NCBI GenBank assembly: GCA_963932145.1
Contig: OZ010588.1
Location: 101,615,512 to 101,679,511, forward strand
From: Acanthosepion lycidas
Lineage: Eukaryota > Mollusca > Cephalopoda > Sepiida > Sepiidae
DNA length: 64,000 bases
Direction of reading: 5' to 3'
The notes below the pieces were generated by a model, which was not told the DNA's origin, did no database searches, and was given only the letters and a program-made list of their open reading frames with translations. The position numbers were made by a program, and so were the translations under genes. Positions within the stretch are counted from its first letter, which is position 1. Each line of letters starts with the position of its first letter. This document shows positions 40,101-49,200 of the stretch, one piece after another.

Positions 40101-40573
40101 GCAAGAGACTCTGTTCAGCAGGTTTGGAGAAATATCCAAACTGTCGTCGCTGCACTGGCGAAGTCGAGACCATTGGTCACGCCTTTTTTCAGTGCAAGAC
40201 GGTAGTGCCGTTGTGCAAGTTTGTTGAAGGCCTCATGGTTCGCATGCTGCAGGGAAAGTTCTTTGTCCTGGAAGCCAGTTCTGTTTGTAGCAATGTGGTG
40301 TCGCAATTGACGAAGGCTGAACACTATGTGTTCTGTTGCTTACTAGGGATTATGAGAGTCGTGATTTGGACGACGCGTCAGAAGGGATTCCATGAGGGCG
40401 AGAAGTTCACCTCTTCCCAACTGATCTTGTACTTTAAGCATCAGCTTAAAGTCAAGATTAGGACGGAAAGGCGGCGGCTCACCTCATCGGAATTTGGCAA
40501 AAGGTGGGTGAATCTTGCGCGAATGTGTAGAGTGAAAGGGGCTGACCTAGAGTGGCACTTGGACGTCGGTTAG
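37115..40573 (+). CDS. ORF2 protein of U5
   Basis: 1152 residues, open. Asp703; private change Lys334 to Met in the linker between the endonuclease and the RT, not at a known catalytic position. Confidence 0.95.
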   Translation: MALWLASLNVRGVRSESRRARLTRDLQRLGVNVCCLQETRFSSHDREDILSKGFAVYSACFDGRSRGVSWLVSKSLKAACTLVFADPAGRLCVLDVTIKDKVLRLIGVYAPNSHSERPALFRQIAPFLTTSRRVVLAGDWNAVLDPDIDRIGHKQGTNNPDVKPFRDFIDEFDLVDKFRNEHPREVAWTWTNSGNSAPGTLASYLDRVLVRRVDVGLLGCPSFHYIVYTDHRLVRVRVNLDKPKVRLAGYWKLNCSLFGDQGFRDQLLLMIQRELTGAVVGNAWWGKLKSHIRTFAADFSRRLNLDRLAAQTALEDKVDRAVKSRVSGDIALAMAELSSLLIKKDQALVVRARLKRMSSEATNMAAELRAEENRSASKRHIACVTLPDKRTVTTNAGICEVFRDYFQDLFTREPGLSSAQFDAYLADFPCLSAAEAARCEGPITESEIWEALKQVGLDKSPGLDGLPYEVYLRLSHVFVPLLELIYNHWMKQGSLPQRFTRGVIKLLRKDKGGGDGLGNFRPLTMLNTDLKILAKILANRLQLVLSSLIGPEQTCAVKGRTIQDNLHMVRLILEKVDSEAALINLDQSKAFDRVDHRFLEAVLSAAGFRADFRSWIRLLYATPGALVEVNGVRSKPFVLSRSIRQGCPLSPLLYVLALEPFLRKLKANPVLRGISLPGASTSARYSAYADDVSVLVSSRAEIDEVSKEISGYEMVTGAKINRDKSVGLRLGAWKGVSLPGPFLWTDGPIKILGVWFGPDLQLEMNWSEVQGKAEIAVKLWSRRRLSLKGRAEVCVSHIYPILLYRLSVLPLPYARLMSLVRTLFSFLWRDKAPMVTREICCLHPSEGGLGMPSIEIRQYMLRITFLDRMCRGLDEVGTFWKEDVRKHFPSLRSVHSCEEEAGRRPRAECAFYRECRSALKLLLRTSDGLSDAQALSRKALYRLLVRGSVQDDLIDELGLTKQEARSMWPWAPGLKCLNNDEASLTWLMIREALWVGKRLCSAGLEKYPNCRRCTGEVETIGHAFFQCKTVVPLCKFVEGLMVRMLQGKFFVLEASSVCSNVVSQLTKAEHYVFCCLLGIMRVVIWTTRQKGFHEGEKFTSSQLILYFKHQLKVKIRTERRRLTSSEFGKRWVNLARMCRVKGADLEWHLDVG

Positions 40574-41331
40574 GTACAGGATTTGTCCTAACAGGGTTGA
40601 ACATAGGCAACCCACCCTGATTTTAGGTTAGACTAGGTTTTTGAATTTGAATCTTTAGTTTTCCCTTTTTTCTAGTAAACTTAGCTAGGGTATGCATGCG
40701 CATTGGCCCCTTTTATTTCTGTCCCTATTTTTTCTTTCGTTTAATTCCCCATCCCCTCCCTCGTTAGGTGGTCAGTGATTTCAGTTCTCTGGTGGATGCG
40801 GGGCGACTTTCGTTTCGTGTGTGTGCTTTTTCATATTTGTTGTTGTGTATGAATGTGTGAGTGTCTGTGTGAATGCTTGGAGGAATGAATGTTTTTTCTT
40901 ATTTTTCTCAGCCCCGCATTGATTTCGTCTAGTTAACTGATTTTGCTGCCACATTTATGGTTTGTGGGGGTTTTTTATTACTAACACAGTTTTGTTTAGT
41001 TTTATTGTAAATAATTTAAAAGTCATATTGTACATAATCATTTGGGGTTCTTTTTAAAAAATTGTTATTTTATGACCCTCCCCCCACGAACAATATTTGT
41101 ACATAAGGGGACTAGTTAGGACTTCATGGAGAATTTGAGGCGTTATGGTGGACGTGGTAAGAAAGGTAGGAGTGAATGTGTTGTTTTGGTGATTGGAATA
41201 TTGTTGGTTTGTTTGGGTCCGTGTCTGGGACTAGCTAAGTTTAGATTTAAGACAGAAGAAGACCGTCATTCCCCATCCCCCCTTTTTGGCCTTGTGCCAC
41301 ATTTTATACATTAAACTGTATAAATAAATAT
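40574..41331 (+). other. 3' UTR of U5
   Basis: 758 bp. Like U4 in the GGGGGTTTTTT and CCCTTTTTGG variants, but with the common TTAGGTTAG and the shorter A-run near 41058 seen in U2 and U3. It is itself a mosaic. Small frame 41126-41314. Confidence 0.8.
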
Positions 41332-42127
41332 CTTTACACGCTGTCTCCGAGTTACGTTATCCGTCTTTTTGTGACCAGTGTTTTTGAATTTGTATAATTG
41401 TCATTTTTTTTGTGTTGCACAGCGACGAATTTGATTTTTTTTTTGGCCACGAGGAATTGTTTGGCGACCTTTTGTGGAATCAACGATAAATTTTGAACAC
41501 ACCAAGACATTTTGCTAAGTTTTAATTTTTTTATTATTCCATTTCTTTTGTTTGTTTTTATTTTTTGGGGGCTTCGGCCCACATAATTTTTTATTTTTTG
41601 TATTTTTTTTGTTGTTAAAAAAATAAGTACATTTAAGAAAAAAAAAAGAAAAAGAAAGCTTTATTTTTTATTTCGTTTTTTATTTTACCCACTTTCATTT
41701 TATTAGCGACTTCGGTCGCATTCTTTTCTTTTTGATTTGACTAGTTTGTTTTTCTTGTTTTTAGTTTATTTTCTTTAGCGGCTTCGGCCGCAAACTTTTA
41801 TTTTTTTCTTCTGGTTACAAACCAGACTTTTTCTTTTTGTACAGTTTAATTGAATTTTTTGAAAAAAAGAAAGGAGTTTTTGTTTTTTCTTTTATTTTCG
41901 GCAGGCTTTGAGCGCCATCTTTATTTTTTTTATTTCTTTCTGTTTGTACAAGTTTGTTCATTTTATTTATTTTTGTCTCATTTGCCATTTTATTTACTGG
42001 TTCATCCAGGCTTTTTCTTTATTTGTTTAATTTTTTTTTTTTTTTTTTTTTTTTTTTTCCCAACTCCTTTCCACGGAAAAAAAACAAAAATTGAACCCGC
42101 GTTTGGAAGTTTCTAAACTAATACACC
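41332..42127 (+). promoter_or_regulatory. 5' UTR of U6
   Basis: 796 bp; 28-T run at 42031-42058, hairpin cluster at 41569-41826. It is the last unit with the common leader sequence just before ORF1. Confidence 0.75.
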
Positions 42128-44175
42128 ATGGCCGACGAAGCCAGTCGGTCTAATGTGAAGAAAGACCTGTTCGGTTCGGCGGCGAAAGCTGACCCGCCGG
42201 AGAAACCGACAAAGAAGCAGGCTAACACTAGCCCAAGTTTGAAAAAAGGTGCTAGTGTCTCGAAAAAAGACACTAGCAAAAATGTAGAAGTGCCCAAGGA
42301 GGCACAAGTCAAGACCGCCGAGGAATTGCCCTCATGTTGGAAGTCCCCCCCAAGTTGTATCTTGAACATGGCGGATTTCTTGGATAAGGCGAAGGGGTAC
42401 GCCCATCTTGTTAATAAAGATGGGTTTGTCGATATTGTCCAAGAACTCGATGTGTTCTCAAAAAGAATGGTGACTATTTTTGTGGTGGATAAGAAAACGA
42501 GAAAGATTTGTCGCTCCACAAAAGACACAGTGATTAAATCACTTTTGTCCCTGGGGATAAAACCCCAAAGAGTAATAAAGGGTAGAGGGTTCTTCATGTG
42601 GGACATTCTGCTGCCCACCCCAGAAGATTGCCTGGCCATGGCCAAGAAAGAGCTAATTACGAAGGATTTTATCATCAGAACGGAGTATGAGGGCCGCAGG
42701 CGGACTAGGGTAGCCGTCTTTGAAGTTCCTCCTCAAATTTCGGGAGAGCTCCTGGCTGCATTTTTCTTGCAGTTCGGCCAAATTTTAGGGGCTCTCTCCG
42801 ACAATTTGAACGGGGGATGGACTTTTGACATAATGCTCGACCAGAAGGCCTTCAAGTCCGTCCCCAACTGTTTGGAGTATGGCGACCGGAAAATGCCGGT
42901 CATAGTGACCGGTAGAAGACCAACTTGCTGGAGGTGTGGAGAGACTGGTCACCTTTCCTCCTCCTGCCCAGGAAAGAAGGCCCCTGGAGTTCCGGTCGCT
43001 GGCGACCAAAATCCCCCCTTGGCCGAGAAGCTAAAATCCGCGGCGCCTGTAGTGGGCCTAGCTGCGAGGCGGACCGGTGAGGAAAATCCCCCGGTTGGGC
43101 ATAGTCCCTCATTACCCCCGAAGCCGACGCCTGCCACAAGTGTGGAGAAGGAGAAGGAGGAGGGGGAATGGCGCCTCGTAGTTAGAGGCAAGGGGAAGAC
43201 CCAAACAGCGGTTCTTCAGTCCCAACATGACACCAGGGACAATGTCACCTACAGCCCCATTCCCTCTACCAGCTCTGAGGGCGACGCCTCGGCGTCTTAC
43301 GAATCCAAAGCAACCGAAGCGCAAAAACTCAATGAACCGGGCTGGAGGAAGATTTTAGACATCAAAAAGCTAAAAGACAAACTGGATGAAACGCGGGCTA
43401 AAAAGCAAAAATCGCTGGGGGCACCGGGCCCCCTATCCTCTGCCCCGTCTTCCCCTTCTTCATCTAAAAAGTCTTTCTTAAAACCACCTCCGCCCAAATC
43501 TGCATCAAGCTCACCAGCAAAATCGCGTCATTCTTCTAAACCTTCGCCAGTGAGGACGCCTACCGGGTGGACACCATCTACCACCCCCAATGTCTCACCC
43601 ATGTCAACTCCCATACATTCACCTCAAAAAAAAGATTAAGAAGTCCAGACGCTCAATCCATTACTGACAAGAAAAAGAAAAAAATCAAACCACCATATCT
43701 CCCAGGGGAAGACGTCTGCCGCGTACCCCGGGTCCAAGCAGAAAGGGTTTTTGGCCAAACACGCAACCCAAAAGATCTGAAGATTCTTTGGAATTTTAAA
43801 AAAGTAAATGGCCTAGATGTGGAGAATCCGAACAACTTCCCTTCGGCCTCAAGAATCCTGACTGTTATTAGATCTGGCCCGGGTACGCGGGAGATTTGGG
43901 GCATGATAGAGGAGGCCCAGTCGTCGCTCAAAATGGTGCCCCCAGCTGCCTATCTTCTTGACCCCGAATCAAATGAATCTGACCAAAAGCTGAAAGGGAG
44001 GGTCCCAGTTTTTGTTCACCCATCCCTTTATAGAGCCCTCAAACTCACCTACCCCTCGGACATCGGCGGCTTGTCTCAAGACGATACCGTCGAAAATGAG
44101 ATGGCGTCCGGATCTATGGGACGAGCTGTCGGTGTCCTCACCCCAGCCATGTTCTATCCTGAAGGACAACCCTAA
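42128..44175 (+). pseudogene. ORF1 of U6, frameshifted by one base
   Basis: Open for 503 codons (42128-43639), then stops because an A run at 43626-43633 has eight A where U1 has nine. The normal C-terminal frame is open afterwards to the TAA at 44173-44175. Leu214 with block A. The zinc knuckle is upstream and intact. As in U3, the change is in a homopolymer, so a sequencing error is possible. Confidence 0.85.
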
Positions 44176-44186
44176 TCGGCTTGACA

Positions 44187-47100
44187 ATGGCTCTCTGGTT
44201 AGCTAGTTTAAATGTCCGGGGCGTGAGGTCCGAGTCTCGCAGGGCGAGGCTCACTCGTGATCTTCAGCGCCTCGGGGTGAATGTATGTTGTTTACAAGAG
44301 ACCCGTTTTTCTTCTCATGATCGTGAGGACATACTGTCTAAGGGGTTCGCCGTTTATTCAGCCTGTTTTGATGGTCGTTCGAGGGGTGTCTCTTGGCTAG
44401 TGAGCAAGTCTTTGAAGGCTGCTTGTACCCTTGTCTTCGCGGATCCGGCGGGCAGACTTTGCGTGCTGGATGTTACCATAAAGGATAAGGTTCTACGTCT
44501 CATTGGGGTTTATGCGCCCAATAGCCATTCCGAGCGGCCTGCTTTGTTTCGGCAGATCGCGCCTTTCTTGACGACGTCTCGTCGGGTAGTTTTAGCGGGG
44601 GATTGGAATGCCGTCCTTGACCCCGATATAGATCGGATAGGGCATAAACAAGGTACTAACAACCCGGATGTGAAACCATTTCGGGACTTTATCGATGAGT
44701 TTGATCTTGTCGATAAGTTCCGGAATGAACACCCTCGGGAGGTAGCATGGACTTGGACAAATAGTGGCAACTCGGCTCCGGGGACGCTTGCGAGCTACCT
44801 GGACCGGGTCTTAGTTAGGAGAGTCGATGTAGGGCTCTTAGGCTGTCCAAGTTTCCATTATATAGTTTATACGGATCATAGGCTTGTCCGGGTCCGTGTA
44901 AACTTAGATAAGCCTAAGGTTAGATTGGCTGGTTACTGGAAATTGAACTGTTCCCTTTTTGGTGATCAGGGTTTCCGGGACCAGCTTTTACTAATGATCC
45001 AAAGGGAATTGACGGGTGCGGTTGTGGGAAATGCCTGGTGGGGCAAATTAAAATCTCATATTCGAACGTTTGCTGCCGATTTTAGTCGTCGACTCAATCT
45101 AGATAGATTAGCGGCGCAAACTGCTTTAGAAGATAAAGTCGATCGGGCAGTGAAATCCCGTGTTAGTGGGGACATAGCCTTAGCTAAGGCAGAGTTGTCC
45201 TCCTTGCTTATCAAGAAGGATCAAGCTCTGGTAGTTAGGGCTAGGTTAAAAAGAATGTCTTCTGAGGCAACGAATATGGCCGCTGAACTGCGTGCAGAGG
45301 AAAATCGAAGCGCGTCTAAGCGACATATCGCATGCGTCACGTTGCCGGATAAGCGGACCGTGACTACAAACGCGGGCATATGTGAGGTGTTTCGGGACTA
45401 CTTTCAGGATCTTTTCACCAGGGAGCCCGGTCTGAGCTCTGCTCAGTTCGACGCCTATTTAGCTGACTTTCCCTGCCTTTCGGCAGCTGAAGCGGCTAGG
45501 TGCGAGGGTCCCATTACAGAGTCGGAGATCTGGGAAGCGCTGAAGCAGGTTGGCCTGGATAAGTCTCCGGGATTAGATGGTCTTCCCTACGAAGTGTACT
45601 TGAGGTTGTCGCACGTTTTTGTTCCTTTGCTGGAACTGATTTACAACCACTGGATGAAGCAGGGGTCTTTACCCCAACGCTTCACCAGGGGTGTGATCAA
45701 GTTGCTGCGTAAGGACAAGGGCGGTGGGGATGGGTTAGGGAACTTTCGCCCTTTAACGATGTTAAACACTGACTTAAAGATTTTGGCGAAGATCTTAGCC
45801 AACCGTTTGCAGCTTGTCCTGTCTAGTCTGATTGGCCCCGAACAGACTTGTGCTGTGAAGGGCAGGACTATTCAGGATAACCTTCACATGGTACGCTTGA
45901 TCTTAGAAAAAGTCGACAGTGAAGCCGCGCTGATCAATTTAGATCAGTCCAAGGCCTTCGATAGGGTTGACCATCGATTTCTGGAGGCTGTCCTTTCGGC
46001 TGCCGGTTTCAGAGCCGACTTTCGCTCCTGGATCCGACTTTTGTATGCGACCCCCGGTGCGCTGGTGGAAGTGAATGGCGTAAGATCGAAGCCTTTCGTA
46101 TTGTCTCGCTCCATTCGTCAAGGTTGTCCGCTCTCGCCTCTGCTTTACGTTCTTGCGTTGGAACCATTCCTTCGCAAGTTGAAGGCAAATCCGGTCCTGC
46201 GCGGAATTTCCCTGCCTGGGGCTTCCACCTCAGCCAGGTATTCTGCCTATGCTGACGACGTTTCGGTTCTGGTGTCGAGCAGAGCCGAGATTAACGAAGT
46301 CAGCAAAGAGATCAGTGGGTATGAGATGGTGACAGGGGCCAAGATCAACCGCGATAAGTCTGTGGGCTTGCGGTTGGGTGCGTGGAAGGGAGTTTCTCTT
46401 CCCGGACCTTTCCTCTGGACGGATGGGCCGATCAAGATACTCGGCGTCTGGTTCGGTCCTGATCTCCAGTTGGAAATGAATTGGTCGGAGGTGCAGGGGA
46501 AGGCCGAGATCGCGGTTAAACTGTGGTCTCGGAGGAGACTTTCCCTGAAGGGAAGGGCGGAGGTATGTGTTTCACACATATATCCTATACTCCTTTACCG
46601 ACTTTCTGTGCTTCCGCTCCCGTATGCCAGACTAATGTCATTAGTCCGGACCTTGTTCTCCTTTTTGTGGAGAGACAAGGCCCCTATGGTAACTCGCGAG
46701 ATCTGTTGCCTTCATCCCTCTGAGGGCGGTCTGGGTATGCCTAGCATTGAGATTCGTCAATATATGCTTCGCATTACCTTTCTAGACCGAATGTGTCGCG
46801 GATTGGATGAGGTGGGCACCTTTTGGAAAGAAGATGTCCGAAAACATTTCCCATCCCTGAGAAGTGTGCACTCGTGCGAGGAGGAGGCCGGCCGTAGACC
46901 TCGTGCCGAGTGTGCCTTCTACCGCGAATGTCGTAGTGCTTTGAAGCTCCTTTTACGGACGTCGGATGGCCTCTCCGACGCCCAGGCGTTGTCTCGTAAG
47001 GCATTGTATCGATTGTTAGTTAGGGGGTCCGTTCAAGATGATCTGATCGACGAGCTCGGTCTTACGAAGCAGGAGGCTCGCTCGATGTGGCCTTGGGCGC

Positions 47101-47645
47101 CTGGGTTGAAATGTCTCAATAACGATGAGGCATCACTCACCTGGCTGATGATTCGTGAGGCCCTCTGGGTCGGCAAGAGACTCTGTTCAGCAGGTTTGGA
47201 GAAATATCCAAACTGTCGTCGCTGCACTGGGGAAGTCGAGACCATTGGTCACGCCTTTTTTCAGTGCAAGACGGTAGTGCCGTTGTGCAAGTTTGTTGAA
47301 GGCCTCATGGTTCGCATGCTGCAGGGAAAGTTCTTTGTCCTGGAAGCCAGTTCTGTTTGTAGCAATGTGGTGTCGCAATTGACGAAGGCTGAACACTATG
47401 TGTTCTGTTGCTTACTAGGGATTATGAGAGTCGTGATTTGGACGACGCGTCAGAAGGGATTCCATGAGGGCGAGAAGTTCACCTCTTCCCAACTGATCTT
47501 GTACTTTAAGCATCAGCTTAAAGTCAAGATTAGGACGGAAAGGCGGCGGCTCACCTCATCGGAATTTGGCAAAAGGTGGGTGAATCTTGCGCGAATGTGT
47601 AGAGTGAAAGGGGCTGACCTAGAGTGGCACTTGGACGGCGGTTAG
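44187..47645 (+). CDS. ORF2 protein of U6
   Basis: 1152 residues, open. Asn703; private change Val1151 to Gly at the next-to-last residue, unlikely to matter. Confidence 0.95.
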   Translation: MALWLASLNVRGVRSESRRARLTRDLQRLGVNVCCLQETRFSSHDREDILSKGFAVYSACFDGRSRGVSWLVSKSLKAACTLVFADPAGRLCVLDVTIKDKVLRLIGVYAPNSHSERPALFRQIAPFLTTSRRVVLAGDWNAVLDPDIDRIGHKQGTNNPDVKPFRDFIDEFDLVDKFRNEHPREVAWTWTNSGNSAPGTLASYLDRVLVRRVDVGLLGCPSFHYIVYTDHRLVRVRVNLDKPKVRLAGYWKLNCSLFGDQGFRDQLLLMIQRELTGAVVGNAWWGKLKSHIRTFAADFSRRLNLDRLAAQTALEDKVDRAVKSRVSGDIALAKAELSSLLIKKDQALVVRARLKRMSSEATNMAAELRAEENRSASKRHIACVTLPDKRTVTTNAGICEVFRDYFQDLFTREPGLSSAQFDAYLADFPCLSAAEAARCEGPITESEIWEALKQVGLDKSPGLDGLPYEVYLRLSHVFVPLLELIYNHWMKQGSLPQRFTRGVIKLLRKDKGGGDGLGNFRPLTMLNTDLKILAKILANRLQLVLSSLIGPEQTCAVKGRTIQDNLHMVRLILEKVDSEAALINLDQSKAFDRVDHRFLEAVLSAAGFRADFRSWIRLLYATPGALVEVNGVRSKPFVLSRSIRQGCPLSPLLYVLALEPFLRKLKANPVLRGISLPGASTSARYSAYADDVSVLVSSRAEINEVSKEISGYEMVTGAKINRDKSVGLRLGAWKGVSLPGPFLWTDGPIKILGVWFGPDLQLEMNWSEVQGKAEIAVKLWSRRRLSLKGRAEVCVSHIYPILLYRLSVLPLPYARLMSLVRTLFSFLWRDKAPMVTREICCLHPSEGGLGMPSIEIRQYMLRITFLDRMCRGLDEVGTFWKEDVRKHFPSLRSVHSCEEEAGRRPRAECAFYRECRSALKLLLRTSDGLSDAQALSRKALYRLLVRGSVQDDLIDELGLTKQEARSMWPWAPGLKCLNNDEASLTWLMIREALWVGKRLCSAGLEKYPNCRRCTGEVETIGHAFFQCKTVVPLCKFVEGLMVRMLQGKFFVLEASSVCSNVVSQLTKAEHYVFCCLLGIMRVVIWTTRQKGFHEGEKFTSSQLILYFKHQLKVKIRTERRRLTSSEFGKRWVNLARMCRVKGADLEWHLDGG

Positions 47646-48403
47646 GTACAGGATTTGTCCTAACAGGGTTGAACATAGGCAACCCACCCTGATTTTAGGT
47701 TAGACTAGGTTTTTGAATTTGAATCTTTAGTTTTCCCTTTTTTCTAGTAAACTTAGCTAGGGTATGCATGCGCATTGGCCCCTTTTATTTCTGTCCCTAT
47801 TTTTTCTTTCGTTTAATTCCCCATCCCCTCCCTCGTTAGGTGGTCAGTGATTTCAGTTCTCTGGTGGATGCGGGGCGACTTTCGTTTCGTGTGTGTGCTT
47901 TTTCGTATTTGTTGTTGTGTATGAATGTGTGAGTGTCTGTGTGAATGCTTGGAGGAATGAATGTTTTTTCTTATTTTTCTCAGCCCCGCATTGATTTCGT
48001 CTAGTTAACTGATTTTGCTGCCACATTTATGGTTTGTGGGGGGTTTTATTACTAACACAGTTTTGTTTAGTTTTATTGTAAATAATTTAAAAGTCATATT
48101 GTACATAATCATTTGGGGTTCTTTTTAAAAAAATTGTTATTTTATGACCCTCCCCCCACGAACAATATTTGTACATAAGGGGACTAGTTAGGACTTCATG
48201 GAGAATTCGAGGCGTTATGGTGGACGTGGTAAGAAAGGTAGGAGTGAATGTGTTGTTTTGGTGATTGGAATATTGTTGGTTTGTTTGGGTCCGTGTCTGG
48301 GACTAGCTAAGTTTAGATTTAAGACAGAAGAAGACCGTCATTCCCCATCCCCCCTTTTAGGCCTTGTGCCACATTTTATACATTAAACTGTATAAATAAA
48401 TAT
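47646..48403 (+). other. 3' UTR of U6
   Basis: 758 bp, apparently the same as in U1, U7 and U8, including the GAATTC in the small frame (48198-48386). Confidence 0.8.
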
Positions 48404-49200
48404 CTTTACACGCTGTCTCCGAGTTACGTTATCCGTCTTTTTGTGACCAGTGTTTTTGAATTTGTATAATTGTCATTTTTTTTGTGTTGCACAGCGACGA
48501 ATTTGATTTTTTTTTTGGCCACGAGGAATTGTTTGGCGACCTTTTGTGGAATCAACGATAAATTTTGAACACACCAAGACATTTTGCTAAGTTTTAATTT
48601 TTTTATTATTCCATTTCTTTTGTTTGTTTTTATTTTTTGGGGGCTTCGGCCCACATAATTTTTTATTTTTTGTATTTTTTTTGTTGTTAAAAAAATAAGT
48701 ACATTTAAGAAAAAAAAAAGAAAAAGAAAGCTTTATTTTTTATTTCGTTTTTTATTTTACCCACTTTCATTTTATTAGCGACTTCGGTCGCATTCTTTTC
48801 TTTTTGATTTGACTAGTTTGTTTTTCTTGTTTTTAGTTTATTTTCTTTAGCGGCTTCGGCCGCAAACTTTTATTTTTTTCTTCTGGTTACAAACCAGACT
48901 TTTTCTTTTTGTACAGTTTAATTGAATTTTTTGAAAAAAAGAAAGGAGTTTTTGTTTTTTCTTTTATTTTCGGCAGGCTTTGAGCGCCATCTTTATTTTT
49001 TTTATTTCTTTCTGTTTGTACAAGTTTGTTCATTTTATTTATTTTTGTCTCATTTGCCATTTTATTTACTGGTTCATCCAGGCTTTTTCTTTATTTGTTT
49101 AATTTTTTTTTTTTTTTTTTTTTTTTTTTTCCCCAACTCCTTTCCACGGAAAAAAACAAAAAATTGAACCCGCGTTTGGAAGTCTCTACACCAATACACC
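48404..49200 (+). promoter_or_regulatory. 5' UTR of U7, new leader version
   Basis: 797 bp; 28-T run at 49103-49130 followed by four C instead of three, a changed A-run, and GTCTCTACACCAATA in place of GTTTCTAAACTAATA before the ATG. U8 and U9 share this. The hairpin cluster (48641-48898) is unchanged. Confidence 0.75.

Larger units (their letters stand above)
34260..41331 (+). mobile_element. LINE unit U5 (complete)
   Basis: 7072 bp, both ORFs open, N2 / block B / Asp703. The last B unit before the array returns to A in U6. Confidence 0.93.
41332..48403 (+). mobile_element. LINE unit U6 (complete, ORF1 frameshifted)
   Basis: 7072 bp. N2 at the start of ORF1 but block A and Asn703 afterwards, and a 3' UTR like U1: the first N2-A combination. 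ORF2 is open; ORF1 has a one-base loss. Confidence 0.92.
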
